From Ignavibacteria bacterium (GTDB lineage Bacteria; Bacteroidota; Ignavibacteria; Ignavibacteriales; Melioribacteraceae), in the NCBI GenBank assembly GCA_016873835.1, contig VGVY01000003.1:38854-102853 (forward strand): 64,000 bases of DNA, in the 5' to 3' direction. Both the position numbers and the translations under genes were made by a program. The notes under the pieces are model-generated. The model saw only the letters and a list, made by a program, of their open reading frames with translations, ran no database searches and was not told the origin of the DNA. Shown here in pieces: positions 16,858 to 27,395 of this stretch (position 1 is its first letter; each line of letters begins with the position of its first letter).

Positions 16858-19467
16858 ATGACTGAAGCTGCAAAAGGAAAGAAATTAAGAATTTACAAAT
16901 TTGCATCAGAATTTAATCTATCTACTGACTCAATTATTGAGTTTCTTACTAAGAAAAATTATGATGTAAAATCTCATATGGCACTTCTTACTGACGAAAT
17001 GCTAGCTGATGTTAAAGCACATTTCAAAAAAGATATAGAGAAAGCTGAAAAACACTATAAGAAAATTTCAGATTTCCAAAAGAAAAGAAGCGAAAGATCG
17101 GATACTGAAATTGCACCATCAGTGCCCGAAACGGTTGAATTAGAAGTAAAAGAAACAACAAAAACCTCTGCTGAAGCTGAAGAAATACAATCAAAAATTG
17201 AAGAGACTGAACCTCAAGTTACGGAAGAAGCTACTGAATCAGAAGCTGAAGAATTAGCAGAGACATTTAAAACTGAAGCTGAGATAGAATTTCAAGCTAA
17301 GAAAAAAGGATTGACTATTGTTGGCAAGATGGATCTTTCGAAAAAACGAAAAGAAAAAATTCAACCCAAGTCAAAAGTAATTGAAGAACCTGAAACTAAG
17401 CCGCAAGTTGTAGAAGCTAAGAAAACTGAAGACCAAGCAGCAGAAGATTCTGATAAAAAGAAGAAGAAGAAAGTTTTAAAATCCAAGAAAAAAGTAAAAG
17501 CCGCAGATGACACTTCAGAAGAAGCAGTTTCAAAAAGAAAAAGAAAAATTAAAAAGTTAGAAATTGATAAACGTGAAGTTGATGAAGCAATAAAGAGAAC
17601 TATGCTTAGTATTGATGAATCGTCAGTTGGTGAAAGAGCTCACGTTCGTAAAAAGAAAAGAAAAGAGAAGCAAGAAATTCAAGAAAAAATACTTGAGCAA
17701 AAACAATTAGAAAAAAATAAAATTCAGGTAACCGAATTCATTGCTGTCAACGAGCTTGCAAATTTAATGAGCGTTCCCGTTAGCGATGTAATTCAAAAGT
17801 GCATAGGACTCGGATTAATGGTTTCTATAAATCAGCGGCTTGATGTAGAAACAATTACACTTGTTGCTGATGAATTTGGATTTGAAATAGAATTAGAAGA
17901 TGAATATAAATCTGAAATTGAAGCCGAAGTTCCTGATTTAGAGGAAACACTAGAGCCCCGTCCGCCAGTTGTAACTATCATGGGTCACGTTGATCATGGA
18001 AAAACTTCTTTGCTTGATTACATTAGAAGAACTAATGTTGTTGCTGGTGAATCCGGCGGTATAACTCAACATATTGGTGCTTATCAAGTTGAATTAGAAG
18101 ATTCAAGAAGAATTACATTTTTAGATACACCAGGTCACGAAGCATTTACTGCTATGCGAGCACGTGGTGCAAGAGTAACAGATATAGTAATTCTTGTAGT
18201 TGCTGCCGATGATGCTGTAATGCCTCAAACAGTTGAAGCAATTAATCACGCTCAAGCTGCTAATGTTCCGATTATTGTTGCCATTAATAAAATTGATAAA
18301 CCAAATTCCAACTTAGAAAAAATCAAACAACAGCTAGCTGAAAGAAATATTTTAGTTGAAGATTGGGGTGGAAAATATCAATGTGTAGAAATCTCTGCTA
18401 AATTTGGAAAGAATGTTGATCTGCTTCTAGAAAAAATAGTTCTTGAAGCTGAAATGATTGATATGAAAGCTAATCCGAACAGATTGGCGCATGGGACAAT
18501 TATTGAATCGCAGATGGATAAAGGAAAAGGTGTAACTGCAACAGTTCTTGTTCAAAAGGGAACATTAAAAATTGGCGATTCGTTTATAGCTGGTGTAGTT
18601 CATGGTCGTGTTCGTGCTATGCTTGATGAACGAGGTCATAAAATTAAAGAAGCTGCTCCATCAACCCCAGTTTTAGTTCTAGGTTTTGAATCTGCACCGC
18701 AAGCTGGTGATATATTTGTTGCAACAGAATCCGAAAGAGATGCTAGAGAAATTAGTTCTAAACGTCAGCAATTAAAACGAGAACAAGATCATCGCCAAGT
18801 ACGTCACATAACTCTGGATGAAATTGCAAGTCAAATTAGCCGTGGCGGTTTCAAAGAATTACCTTTAATTGTTAAAGGTGACGTTGATGGATCAATCGAA
18901 GCATTATCTGATTCATTAATGAAATTGTCGAATCAAGAAGTTGCAGTGCGTGTAATTCATAAAGGTGTTGGTGCAATCTCGGAAGGAGATGTTCTTTTAG
19001 CTGCTGCTTCAGGTGCCATCATTATTGGTTTCCATGTGAGACCAAATATTGGAGCTCGAAGATTAGCTGACCAAGAGAAAGTTGATATCCGTCTTTACAA
19101 TATAATTTATGATGCTATCAGTGAAGTAAAATCAGCTTTAGAAGGATTGTTATCTCCAGTTCTTTCTGAAGAAGTAGTAGGAACTATTGAAGTGCGCGAA
19201 ATATTTAAGGTGCCAAAAGTTGGAACTGTGGCTGGTTGTTATGTGCAAGATGGAAAGGTTGCAAGAGCAAATAAAGTCCGTTTATTTAGAGACGGTATTG
19301 TTGTTTACGAAGGTGAACTAACATCTTTAAAGAGATTTAAAGATGACGTTCGTGAAGTTGAAAAAGGTTTTGAATGCGGACTTGGAATATCTAATTATAA
19401 CGATATTAAAATCGGCGACATTGTTGAATCATATAAAATAATTGAAACTAAAAAGAAGCTAAGCTAA
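16858..19467 (+). CDS. infB: translation initiation factor IF-2
   Basis: An 869-residue protein. The first ~280 residues are a charged Lys/Glu-rich extension that begins with an IF2 N-terminal helical motif (Leu-Arg-Ile-Tyr-Lys-Phe-Ala). The GTPase domain carries G1 Gly-His-Val-Asp-His-Gly-Lys-Thr (376-383), G3 Asp-Thr-Pro-Gly-His (from 423) and G4 Asn-Lys-Ile-Asp (from 477). Domains II-IV follow, which bind the ribosome and formyl-Met-tRNA. IF-2 places initiator tRNA on the 30S subunit. Its stop overlaps the rbfA start by one base (TAATG), so the two are translationally coupled. Confidence 0.97.
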   Translation: MTEAAKGKKLRIYKFASEFNLSTDSIIEFLTKKNYDVKSHMALLTDEMLADVKAHFKKDIEKAEKHYKKISDFQKKRSERSDTEIAPSVPETVELEVKETTKTSAEAEEIQSKIEETEPQVTEEATESEAEELAETFKTEAEIEFQAKKKGLTIVGKMDLSKKRKEKIQPKSKVIEEPETKPQVVEAKKTEDQAAEDSDKKKKKKVLKSKKKVKAADDTSEEAVSKRKRKIKKLEIDKREVDEAIKRTMLSIDESSVGERAHVRKKKRKEKQEIQEKILEQKQLEKNKIQVTEFIAVNELANLMSVPVSDVIQKCIGLGLMVSINQRLDVETITLVADEFGFEIELEDEYKSEIEAEVPDLEETLEPRPPVVTIMGHVDHGKTSLLDYIRRTNVVAGESGGITQHIGAYQVELEDSRRITFLDTPGHEAFTAMRARGARVTDIVILVVAADDAVMPQTVEAINHAQAANVPIIVAINKIDKPNSNLEKIKQQLAERNILVEDWGGKYQCVEISAKFGKNVDLLLEKIVLEAEMIDMKANPNRLAHGTIIESQMDKGKGVTATVLVQKGTLKIGDSFIAGVVHGRVRAMLDERGHKIKEAAPSTPVLVLGFESAPQAGDIFVATESERDAREISSKRQQLKREQDHRQVRHITLDEIASQISRGGFKELPLIVKGDVDGSIEALSDSLMKLSNQEVAVRVIHKGVGAISEGDVLLAAASGAIIIGFHVRPNIGARRLADQEKVDIRLYNIIYDAISEVKSALEGLLSPVLSEEVVGTIEVREIFKVPKVGTVAGCYVQDGKVARANKVRLFRDGIVVYEGELTSLKRFKDDVREVEKGFECGLGISNYNDIKIGDIVESYKIIETKKKLS

Positions 19468-19826
19468 TGTCATTTAGGTTGGATAAGGTATCAAGTTTAA
19501 TAAAAGAAGAATTGAGTTTAATTTTTCTTCATAAAGTACAAGATTCAAATTTGGGATTAGTTACTGTTACTAATGTTAAGATGAGTCCGGATTTGCGTCA
19601 TTCAAAAATTTACTTATCTGTATATGATAAAGAAAAGCGTGAAGATGCATTAAAAAAAGTAAATGATTTAAAAGGAATGATTAGAAGTGAACTTGCTTCA
19701 AGAGTAAAAATGAGATTTGTGCCCGAACTTCATTTTTTTATTGATGATACATTGGACTACGTTGAGAAGATGGAAGGAATATTTAAACAAATTCATGAAA
19801 ATGATAACGAAAAAGATAACCAGTGA
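19467..19826 (+). CDS. rbfA: 30S ribosome-binding factor RbfA
   Basis: A 119-residue protein of normal length. RbfA is a KH-fold cold-shock assembly factor that binds the 30S subunit near helix 1 of 16S rRNA. Typical segments are the N-terminal Val-Ser-Ser-Leu-Ile-Lys-Glu-Glu-Leu, the Val-Lys-Met-Ser-Pro-Asp-Leu-Arg-His-Ser strand and the C-terminal Pro-Glu-Leu-His-Phe-Phe-Ile-Asp-Asp. The ATG overlaps the infB stop codon by one base, and the tail overlaps truB. Confidence 0.95.
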   Translation: MSFRLDKVSSLIKEELSLIFLHKVQDSNLGLVTVTNVKMSPDLRHSKIYLSVYDKEKREDALKKVNDLKGMIRSELASRVKMRFVPELHFFIDDTLDYVEKMEGIFKQIHENDNEKDNQ

Positions 19827-20511
19827 TTACAATCCTGATTTTGAATCAGGTGAAGTTATATTAATTGACAAGCACTTGCGTGCTTCATCATTTAGTATTG
19901 TTTATAAAGTTCGCAAAGCCGTTAATGTTAAAAAAGTTGGGCATGCGGGTACGCTTGATCCCATGGCTACGGGTTTATTGATTATTTGTACGGGTAAAAA
20001 AACAAAAGAAATTTCTGAATTGCAGAACTTGGATAAAACTTATACTGGAATTATTTCTATTGGTAAAACTACTCCGTCATTTGATTTAGAGACTGATTTC
20101 AATACAGAAGAGAACATTAGTAATATTAACGAAGGAATAATATTTAAAGTACAGAAGAATTTTATTGGGAACTTGTTACAAACACCACCAATGTACTCTG
20201 CATTAAAGAAAAATGGTAAGGCTTTATACTGTTTTGCAAGAAAAGGTCAAGTCGTAGAGAGAAAAGCAAGAGAAATAAATATCTCTTCTTTTGAAATTTA
20301 TAAAATAGAATTACCAGATATATATTTTAAAATTAGGTGTTCCTCTGGTACTTATATAAGGGTAATTGCTGATGATTTTGGTTCAGCACTTGGCTGTGGT
20401 GCTTACTTAAAAAGTTTAAGAAGGGAAATGATTGGGGAATTTAATGTTTCTGATGCAATGGATGTCAGGGAGTTTGTAGAATACGCAACTGAATTCTCTA
20501 TTGCAGTTTAA
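19801..20511 (+). CDS. truB: tRNA pseudouridine(55) synthase TruB
   Basis: A 236-residue protein. Two adjacent ATGs (19795, 19801) are possible; longer starts would run deep into rbfA. The 26-base overlap with rbfA implies coupling. TruB makes pseudouridine 55 in the T loop of tRNAs. The catalytic Asp53 lies in Gly-His-Ala-Gly-Thr-Leu-Asp-Pro-Met-Ala-Thr-Gly. Further family segments are Thr-Pro-Pro-Met-Tyr-Ser-Ala-Leu-Lys and Cys-Ser-Ser-Gly-Thr-Tyr-Ile-Arg. The C-terminal PUA domain found in some TruB proteins seems absent, as in other short forms. Confidence 0.95.
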   Translation: MITKKITSDYNPDFESGEVILIDKHLRASSFSIVYKVRKAVNVKKVGHAGTLDPMATGLLIICTGKKTKEISELQNLDKTYTGIISIGKTTPSFDLETDFNTEENISNINEGIIFKVQKNFIGNLLQTPPMYSALKKNGKALYCFARKGQVVERKAREINISSFEIYKIELPDIYFKIRCSSGTYIRVIADDFGSALGCGAYLKSLRREMIGEFNVSDAMDVREFVEYATEFSIAV

Positions 20512-20527
20512 TTCTGAAAGTTTATAG

Positions 20528-21466
20528 ATGAAAGTTTTAAGAGATTTAGAAAAGTTTGACGAAAATATCAAATCAATTGTAACTGTTGGTACTTTTGATG
20601 GATTGCATCTTGGGCATTTAAGTATTTTAGAAGCATTGAAGAGAATTTCTAAGGACGTAAAAGGTACGACAGTACTTGTAACTTTTGAACCGCATCCAAG
20701 GACTGTTGTTTCAAAAAATTATGAGTTAAAAATGCTTCTGTCATTTGAGGAGAAAGAAAAATTACTCAACTCTTTTGGAATAGAGCATTTAATTGTTATT
20801 ACTTTCACAGATAAATTTGCAAACTTAACTTCTGATGAATTTATCAAAGAATATATTGTTGGAAAATTTAATGCTGTGCATATGGTTGTTGGTCATGATC
20901 ATAAATTTGGAAAAGACAGATTGGGAGATGAGCAGAAATTGAAAGATGTTGGTGAAACTTTGAATTTTACAGTTACTTCTGTTCCAGCAGAAACTGTGGA
21001 TGGTGAGATCATCAGCAGTACAATAATCCGAAATTCGCTCCTAAATGGGAATGTAGAAAAGGCTAATCAATTTTTAGGAAGGTATTATTCATTTAGTGGT
21101 ATAATTGTTAAAGGAGCTCAGCGAGGAAGAACACTTGGTTTTCCAACGGCAAATTTAAAACTAGATTTTGAAAAAAAAGTTATTCCAAAAAAGGGAGTCT
21201 ATTTAGTTAAATGTGAATGCGAATCTGAAATTAGATTCGGAATAATGAATATTGGGTACAGACCAACTTTTGAAGAGAGAAGTGAATTAGTAATCGAAAC
21301 CCATTTACTCAATTTTGACCGAGATATTTATGGAAAGCGGATGAATATCCAATTTTTAAATCGCTTGCGGGATGAAAAAAAATTTGGTTCAATGGATGAA
21401 TTAATTCATCAAATCGAAGATGATAAAAAAAGGGCAATTGAATTAATAAATATTTTAGTTAATTAA
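20528..21466 (+). CDS. ribF: bifunctional riboflavin kinase / FAD synthetase
   Basis: A 312-residue protein. The N-terminal FMN-adenylyltransferase domain has the nucleotidyltransferase motif Gly-Thr-Phe-Asp-Gly-Leu-His-Leu-Gly-His and a Ser-Ser-Thr-Ile-Ile-Arg segment. The C-terminal riboflavin kinase domain has Gly-Arg-Thr-Leu-Gly-Phe-Pro-Thr-Ala-Asn and the late Asn-Ile-Gly-Tyr-Arg-Pro-Thr-Phe. Together they convert riboflavin to FMN and then FAD in the cytoplasm. It lies 16 bases after truB, a common neighbour arrangement. Confidence 0.96.
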   Translation: MKVLRDLEKFDENIKSIVTVGTFDGLHLGHLSILEALKRISKDVKGTTVLVTFEPHPRTVVSKNYELKMLLSFEEKEKLLNSFGIEHLIVITFTDKFANLTSDEFIKEYIVGKFNAVHMVVGHDHKFGKDRLGDEQKLKDVGETLNFTVTSVPAETVDGEIISSTIIRNSLLNGNVEKANQFLGRYYSFSGIIVKGAQRGRTLGFPTANLKLDFEKKVIPKKGVYLVKCECESEIRFGIMNIGYRPTFEERSELVIETHLLNFDRDIYGKRMNIQFLNRLRDEKKFGSMDELIHQIEDDKKRAIELINILVN

Positions 21467-21515
21467 TCCTGGTTAAATCTGGGATTGAATTGAACAATCA
21501 AAAAGGAGCAACAAA

Positions 21516-21785
21516 ATGTCTTTAACAAAAGAAGTAAAACATAACATTATCAAAAAATTTGGTAAAAGTGATAGCGATAGCGGAACTGCTGAAGTTCAAA
21601 TCGCATTACTAACAGAAAGAATTAATAATCTTACATCTCATTTTGAAGGGCATAAAAAGGATCATGCTTCAAGAAGAGGTTTATTGCAGTTAGTTGGTAA
21701 ACGAAAAAGACTATTAAACTATTTGCAAGAAAAAGATATTGAAAGGTATCGAACAATAATTAAAGAATTGAACATTAGAAAGTAA
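21516..21785 (+). CDS. rpsO: 30S ribosomal protein S15
   Basis: An 89-residue protein, the standard S15 length. It binds the 16S rRNA central domain three-way junction. Signature segments include [13 protein letters not shown] and His-Ala-Ser-Arg-Arg-Gly-Leu. A strong AAAGGAG ribosome binding site precedes the ATG. The 49 bases after ribF contain a weak AATCC/GGATT pairing that might be part of a leader. rpsO-pnp adjacency is the conserved arrangement. Confidence 0.97.
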   Translation: MSLTKEVKHNIIKKFGKSDSDSGTAEVQIALLTERINNLTSHFEGHKKDHASRRGLLQLVGKRKRLLNYLQEKDIERYRTIIKELNIRK

Positions 21786-21796
21786 AGAGGAAATAA

Positions 21797-23917
21797 ATGG
21801 TATATTCCAAAGAAGTAGAGATTGGTGGAAAATTATTAAAAATAGAAACTGGAAAACTTGCAAAACAATCAAACGGTGCAGTAACAGTTCAATATGGCGA
21901 TACTGTTGTGCTTGTAACTGCAGTTGCTGGTGAATTAAGAGAAGATGTGGATTTCTTTCCACTCAATGTTGAGTATAGAGAAAAAGCATTTGCTGCAGGA
22001 AAAATTCCAGGCGGTTTTTTGAAGCGTGAAGGAAAACCGAGTGATAAAGAAGTGCTAAGCGCTAGACTAATTGATAGACCGATTAGACCTTTATTTGCTG
22101 ATAATTATCTTAACGATACGCAAGTTGCTGCATTTGTATATTCTTTTGATAATGAAAATGATGCAGATGTATTAGGAGCTGTTGGTGCTTCAGCAGCTTT
22201 AGTTATTTCCGACATTCCATTTCTTGAACCAATTGGAGAAGTAAGGGTTGGCAGAGTAAATAGTGAATTTGTAATTAATCCAACTCATCAACAGTTGCTT
22301 GAAAGTGATATTGAGCTTGTTGTAGCCGGAACTGAGTCTTCTATTATGATGGTTGAAGGTGAGGCGAAAGAAGTGAGTGAAGAAGATATGTTAAATGCTT
22401 TAAAAACAGCTCATGCAGAAATTAAAAAACTTATTGATATGCAGAATGAACTTCGTAAAATGTGTGGTAAACCTAAATTGGAAGTTCAAGTAAAAGCAAT
22501 TGACGAAACTTTAGTAAAAGATGTAAATGATTTAGCATATCAAAAATTCAAAGAAATTGTTTCATCTGTCCTTTCTAAAGAAGAGAGATCTTCAAAGAAT
22601 AAAGAACTTGAAGCAGAAGTATTAATTTCCTTAGCAGAAAAATATCCTGAACAAGAAAAAGTAATAAAAGTAATTTTGCATGATATCGAAAAAGAATTGA
22701 TGAGAAAAAGGATTCTTGATGAAGGATTACGACTTGACGGCAGAAAAACAAATGAGATTCGCCCAATTTCAATTGAACTCGGATTATTACCAAGAACTCA
22801 TGGTTCTGCATTGTTTACACGAGGCGAAACTCAAAGCATAGCAACTCTTACATTAGGAACCAAACAAGACGAACAAATTATTGATGGGCTGCAAGAGGAA
22901 TATCGAAAAAAATATGTACTTCATTACAATTTCCCTCCATTCAGTGTCGGTGAAACTGGCAGATACGGTGGTGTTGGCAGACGCGAAGTAGGGCATGGCA
23001 ACTTAGCTGAGCGTTCATTGAAATGTGCAATTCCATCAGAGGAAAAATTTCCTTATATGATTAGAATCAACTCTGATATTCTTGAATCAAACGGTTCTTC
23101 TTCGATGGCAACGGTATGTTCTGGATCTCTCGTTTTAATGGAAGGTGGAGTTCCGGTTACTTCTGCGATTGCCGGCATTGCTATGGGGCTTGTAAAAGAA
23201 GGAGAACAATACGCTGTTCTTTCTGATATTTTAGGAAATGAAGATCATCTTGGCGATATGGATTTTAAAGTTGCTGGTTCTGAGAAAGGAATTTCTGGAT
23301 TCCAAATGGATATTAAAATTCAAGGAATCTCATTTGAAATAATCGAAAAGGCGCTTGCTCAAGCAAAAGATGGTCGATTGCACATTCTTAAAATAATGAA
23401 CCAAGCAATTTCTGCTCCAAGAGAAAATCTTTCTAAATATGCACCAACATTGTTATCAACAAAAATAAGCACTGAGAAAATTGGCGCAGTTATTGGACCT
23501 GGTGGAAAAGTAATCCAGAAAATTCAAAAGGAATTCAGCGTAGAAATAAATATTGAAGAAGACGGTACTGTTAGTATTGCTGGTCACGATCGCCAAAAAG
23601 CTAAAGAAGCAAAAGAATATATTAAGTTGTTAACTGCAGAACCTGAAGTCGGTAAGAATTATAATGGTAAAATTATGAAGATTACTGATTTTGGCGCTTT
23701 TGTTGAAATATTGCCCGGCATTCAAGGACTGCTTCATATTTCACAAGTTGATATTAAACGGATCGATAAAGTAACAGATGTGTTGAAAGAAGGTGAAATG
23801 GTAAAGGTTAAGTTGCTGAGTATCGAAGGTGGAAAATTTTCATTATCAAGAAAGGTTTTACTTAAAGAAAAACCCCAAGGTGATGAAGAAAAAAATGATG
23901 AAGAAAATAATAATTAA
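21797..23917 (+). CDS. pnp: polyribonucleotide nucleotidyltransferase (PNPase)
   Basis: A 706-residue protein with an AGAGGAA ribosome binding site, 11 bases after rpsO. PNPase degrades RNA 3' to 5' using phosphate. It contains two RNase PH domains (1-~220 and ~310-540), a helical linker, a KH domain (Ile-Gly-Pro-Gly-Gly-Lys-Val-Ile-Gln, near 565) and an S1 domain (Lys-Ile-Thr-Asp-Phe-Gly-Ala-Phe-Val-Glu, near 630). Catalytic-site Gly-Ser-Glu-Lys-Gly-Ile-Ser-Gly is near 495. The C-terminus is an acidic low-complexity tail. It closes the translation operon. Confidence 0.97.
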   Translation: MVYSKEVEIGGKLLKIETGKLAKQSNGAVTVQYGDTVVLVTAVAGELREDVDFFPLNVEYREKAFAAGKIPGGFLKREGKPSDKEVLSARLIDRPIRPLFADNYLNDTQVAAFVYSFDNENDADVLGAVGASAALVISDIPFLEPIGEVRVGRVNSEFVINPTHQQLLESDIELVVAGTESSIMMVEGEAKEVSEEDMLNALKTAHAEIKKLIDMQNELRKMCGKPKLEVQVKAIDETLVKDVNDLAYQKFKEIVSSVLSKEERSSKNKELEAEVLISLAEKYPEQEKVIKVILHDIEKELMRKRILDEGLRLDGRKTNEIRPISIELGLLPRTHGSALFTRGETQSIATLTLGTKQDEQIIDGLQEEYRKKYVLHYNFPPFSVGETGRYGGVGRREVGHGNLAERSLKCAIPSEEKFPYMIRINSDILESNGSSSMATVCSGSLVLMEGGVPVTSAIAGIAMGLVKEGEQYAVLSDILGNEDHLGDMDFKVAGSEKGISGFQMDIKIQGISFEIIEKALAQAKDGRLHILKIMNQAISAPRENLSKYAPTLLSTKISTEKIGAVIGPGGKVIQKIQKEFSVEINIEEDGTVSIAGHDRQKAKEAKEYIKLLTAEPEVGKNYNGKIMKITDFGAFVEILPGIQGLLHISQVDIKRIDKVTDVLKEGEMVKVKLLSIEGGKFSLSRKVLLKEKPQGDEEKNDEENNN

Positions 23918-23988
23918 TTCATGTCCCAACATAGTTCGGGATTTGTTAATTAATAAAGCAAAAACTGTAGAAATAAAAAGTATATGAG

Positions 23989-25056
23989 ATGAAGATAGGT
24001 AATTGTGATATAGGGAATAAGTTGTTTTTAGCACCAATGGCAGATGTAACTGATACAGCCTTTAGAAAAATTTCTGCAGAATATGGTGCGGGATTTACAT
24101 TTACGCAGATGGTTAGTGCATTAGGAATTATTGAAAATGAATTTGAATCATTACGTTATCTTACGTTCAATAGATCTGAGAAACCAATTGGAGTACAACT
24201 GCTTGGAAGTGATTTTGGAATAATTAGAGAAGCAGTCAAAGAAGTTTCTAAATTTAATCCAGATTTGATTGATTTAAATTGTGGTTGTTCTGTTGATAAG
24301 GTAACTAATTACAATTTTGGTTCAGCGCTGCTTGACGATCCAAAGACAATTGGCAAATTGGTAGACACAATGGTCCATTCATCAAATGGAATTCCAATAT
24401 CAATTAAGGTTAGATTAGGAAAAGATAAAAACCATATCAATGTAATTGAGACTGCAAAAGCCGCCGAAGAAAATGGTGCTTCGGTAATATTTGTTCATGC
24501 AAGAATGAGAAATGATAAATACAGCACCGTTGTTCAAACTGAATGGATAAAAAAAGTTAAAGATGAATTAAAAATTCCGGTTGTGGGTAATGGTTCAGTA
24601 TTTACTCCAGCAGATGCTAAAAAAATGATTAATGACACTGGTTGTGATTCAGTTATGATTGCTAGAGGTGCTTTAGGGAACCCATTTCTTTTCCAGCGTT
24701 ACAATGCAATGCTGGATACCGGAAACGACCCTGGTGAGCCGGAAATTGAAACTGTGACAGAAGTTTTACTAAAACACATAGCGTTAGTGGTTAAAGATTA
24801 TGGCGAAATAAATTCATTCGATAAGATAAAAAAATTAGCAGTCTGGTATTTTAAAAATTATCCAGGCATAGACAATTTTTTAGAAAAAGTTTTTGCGCTA
24901 ACAAATGTAAGCGAGTTAATCAATTTGATTAATACCCATACTGGTGATATTAAAAGTAAAAAGTTTAAGCTGATTGAAATGTCAGAAGTTCAAAATAAGT
25001 TTAAGGAAAGAGTACTTTTTTGGTTGGTTGATAATAAAACTGAGAGTGTAAACTGA
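23989..25056 (+). CDS. tRNA-dihydrouridine synthase family protein
   Basis: A 355-residue FMN enzyme of the Dus family, which reduces uridines in tRNA. The N-terminal Leu-Ala-Pro-Met-Ala-Asp-Val-Thr-Asp is diagnostic. The substrate-base segment reads Asn97-Cys-Gly-Cys100-Ser; Cys100 is the expected proton donor. Most homologues have Pro after that Cys, here Ser101. FMN phosphate-binding Gly-Asn-Gly-Ser and Ala-Arg-Gly-Ala-Leu-Gly-Asn-Pro follow, then a helical C-terminal tRNA-binding domain. DusB-type is the likeliest subgroup, but the target position cannot be read from sequence. It lies 71 bases after pnp. Confidence 0.9.
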   Translation: MKIGNCDIGNKLFLAPMADVTDTAFRKISAEYGAGFTFTQMVSALGIIENEFESLRYLTFNRSEKPIGVQLLGSDFGIIREAVKEVSKFNPDLIDLNCGCSVDKVTNYNFGSALLDDPKTIGKLVDTMVHSSNGIPISIKVRLGKDKNHINVIETAKAAEENGASVIFVHARMRNDKYSTVVQTEWIKKVKDELKIPVVGNGSVFTPADAKKMINDTGCDSVMIARGALGNPFLFQRYNAMLDTGNDPGEPEIETVTEVLLKHIALVVKDYGEINSFDKIKKLAVWYFKNYPGIDNFLEKVFALTNVSELINLINTHTGDIKSKKFKLIEMSEVQNKFKERVLFWLVDNKTESVN

Positions 25057-25081
25057 ACCAATAAAAGTATTTAAGTTTTTC

Positions 25082-26668
25082 ATGAATAAAGAAATTATAA
25101 TTAATTCATCGACAACTCAAAACCGAGTTGCGATAACCGAGGATGGATATCTTGTAGATTTTTTTGTAGATCATCCAGAAAAAGAGAGAATGGTTGGAGA
25201 TGTTTATCTCGGTAAAGTTGCAAGAGTACTTCCTGGAATCCGTGCTGCTTTCATAGATATTGGACTTAAGCACGATGCTTTTCTTCATTTTTCAGACATC
25301 GGAGAGCGCACAGAAGCACTTCAAGGCATCTTTGAAGATGATGATGACGATGAAGAAGAATTGCAGACTAACGAACAACCGCTTCCTCAAAATAGTGAAC
25401 AACCCACTCTTGAAGTAGAAAAACCCGAACAAAAAGAAAAGCAAACTACAAAACTCCACAAAGGGCAAGAGATTCTAATTCAAATATTGAAAGAGCCCGT
25501 TAAAGATAAAGGAGTTCGTGTAACTTCATCTATATCTATTCCTGGTAGGTTTTGTGTATTGCTTCCAATGGATTTTAAAATTGGTGTATCAAAAAAAATT
25601 ACTGATTTCCGTGAAAGAAAAAGATTAAGGAAAATTGCCCGCGGTATTTTACCTAAAAATTGTGGATTAATAATTAGAACTGCCGCCAAAGAACAAGACG
25701 AAGAATCGTTATCAGCTGATTTGAAATATCTTGTAAAAATTTGGAAAGATATTGAAGATGATGCAAAAAAACTTGATCCTCCATCGTTGCTTTATAAAGA
25801 CTTGAGTACTACTATCTCTGTTATCCGAGATCTGTTTACTCCTGATGTGTCGAAAGTTTTTGTAGACTCAAAGAAACTTTATAAGGAAATAAGAAATTAT
25901 GTTCAATTTGTTCAACCGGCTCTTTCGGATCGAATTGAATTGTTTAAGGAAGGTGAACCGATTTTTGAATCATTCAAGATTGAGCAGCAAATAAAAGCTT
26001 TAATGGGTAGAAAAGTTTCGCTTCCCAGCGGCGGACATATTGTGATTGAACATACTGAAGCAATGACGGTAATTGATGTTAATAGCGGAAGGTATGCTGC
26101 CAAAAAGGACCAAGAATTAAATTCTCTCAAAACTGATTTAGAAGCATCGCGTGAAATAGTTAGGCAATTAAGATTGAGAGATATTGGAGGGTTACTAGTT
26201 GTGGATTTTATTGATTTAGAAGACGATAAGAACAGAAAGAAAATCTACGATGAATTAAAAAAGGAATTCAAAAAAGATAGAGCAAAAACAGCAATGCTTC
26301 CAATGACTGAATTTGGTTTGATGCAGATTACTAGAGAACGAGTACGTGAAAATATTGTTCAATCGATGACTGAAGTTTGTTCTTATTGTCAAGGAAGTGG
26401 ATTGTTAACAAAAAAATCAAACACAATTCATGAACTTGAAGCATGGTTAAAACGATACAAATTAGAAGGGAAGTATAGATCACTAATTCTAAAGGTGCAT
26501 CCTTCTCTTGCAGAAAGTCTGCAAAAAGGATTTATTTCTACTCATAAAAAGATTCAATTAAAATATTTTTTGAAATTAAACCTAAGTAAAGATGAAAAAA
26601 TAAATCCACAATCATTTAGATTAGTTGCAAAAAAAACTGGGGAAGATTTAACAGAAGAATTTATTTGA
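25082..26668 (+). CDS. rng: ribonuclease G/E family endoribonuclease
   Basis: A 528-residue protein. RNase G/E cuts single-stranded AU-rich RNA and matures 16S rRNA 5' ends. The N-terminal S1 domain is split by an acidic, Gln/Glu-rich insertion (about 84-125, starting with five Asp in a row). The catalytic magnesium site is in Asp332-Val-Asn-Ser-Gly-Arg, with a second Asp in the later Val-Val-Asp-Phe-Ile-Asp segment. The zinc-link Cys pair is C433-x2-C436. It lacks the long C-terminal degradosome scaffold of RNase E, so RNase G is the better label. Confidence 0.92.
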   Translation: MNKEIIINSSTTQNRVAITEDGYLVDFFVDHPEKERMVGDVYLGKVARVLPGIRAAFIDIGLKHDAFLHFSDIGERTEALQGIFEDDDDDEEELQTNEQPLPQNSEQPTLEVEKPEQKEKQTTKLHKGQEILIQILKEPVKDKGVRVTSSISIPGRFCVLLPMDFKIGVSKKITDFRERKRLRKIARGILPKNCGLIIRTAAKEQDEESLSADLKYLVKIWKDIEDDAKKLDPPSLLYKDLSTTISVIRDLFTPDVSKVFVDSKKLYKEIRNYVQFVQPALSDRIELFKEGEPIFESFKIEQQIKALMGRKVSLPSGGHIVIEHTEAMTVIDVNSGRYAAKKDQELNSLKTDLEASREIVRQLRLRDIGGLLVVDFIDLEDDKNRKKIYDELKKEFKKDRAKTAMLPMTEFGLMQITRERVRENIVQSMTEVCSYCQGSGLLTKKSNTIHELEAWLKRYKLEGKYRSLILKVHPSLAESLQKGFISTHKKIQLKYFLKLNLSKDEKINPQSFRLVAKKTGEDLTEEFI

Positions 26669-26747
26669 TAGAATTGTAAAATAAAATTACATAAATCGTT
26701 TTGTTATTTTTAAGAACCAAGCTTTATAAAGAAATTATGGAGATTAA

Positions 26748-27392
26748 ATGAAAATCTTTATTGATACAGCAAATCTAGCTCAAATAAAAGAAGCAGCTTC
26801 ATATGGTTTATTAGATGGTGTAACCACAAACCCTTCCTTAGTTGCAAAAGAGGGAAAGAATTTTAAACAGTTACTGCAAGAAATTGTTGAAATTGTAGAT
26901 GGGCCTATTAGTGCAGAAGTAGTTGCTACTGATTACAATGGAATTATTAAAGAAGCCAATGAACTTGCTAAAATCCATGAAAATATTGTTGTAAAAGTAC
27001 CTTTAATTAAGGATGGAATTAAAGCTGTTAAAAAATTAACTGAGGAAGATATTAAAACAAATGTGACTCTTTGTTTTTCTGCTTCACAAGCGATTTTGGC
27101 TGCTAAAGCTGGTGCTACATATATTAGTCCTTTTGTTGGCAGACTAGATGATATTAGCTTTAATGGAATGGATCTTATTAAACAAATTGTTGAGATTTAT
27201 AAGAATTACAATTACAAAACACAAATTTTAGTTGCAAGCATTAGGCATCCGCTTCATGTCGTTGAAGCTGCTTTAATGGGAGCTCATGTGTGTACAATGC
27301 CATTTGATGTTATTGAAAAATTATTTAATCACCCTTTAACAAGTATTGGACTTGAAAAATTTTTAAAGGACTGGGAGAAATCAAATCAATAG
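26748..27392 (+). CDS. transaldolase / fructose-6-phosphate aldolase family
   Basis: A 214-residue protein of the short transaldolase (type 3B / FSA) group. N-terminal Phe-Ile-Asp-Thr-Ala-Asn and Gly-Val-Thr-Thr-Asn-Pro-Ser are characteristic. The Schiff-base lysine should be K83 in Val-Val-Lys-Val-Pro. A Ser-Pro-Phe-Val-Gly-Arg segment shapes the phosphate site. Such enzymes move dihydroxyacetone units between sugar phosphates in the pentose phosphate pathway; some are aldolases on fructose-6-phosphate. Which activity applies cannot be told. A GGAG ribosome binding site is present. gcvT starts 3 bases after the stop. Confidence 0.93.
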   Translation: MKIFIDTANLAQIKEAASYGLLDGVTTNPSLVAKEGKNFKQLLQEIVEIVDGPISAEVVATDYNGIIKEANELAKIHENIVVKVPLIKDGIKAVKKLTEEDIKTNVTLCFSASQAILAAKAGATYISPFVGRLDDISFNGMDLIKQIVEIYKNYNYKTQILVASIRHPLHVVEAALMGAHVCTMPFDVIEKLFNHPLTSIGLEKFLKDWEKSNQ

Positions 27393-27395
27393 AAT

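Noticed and set aside
23926..23946. Hairpin-like TCCC/GGGA after pnp
   Set aside because: Only four continuous pairs and no T run; too weak for a terminator.
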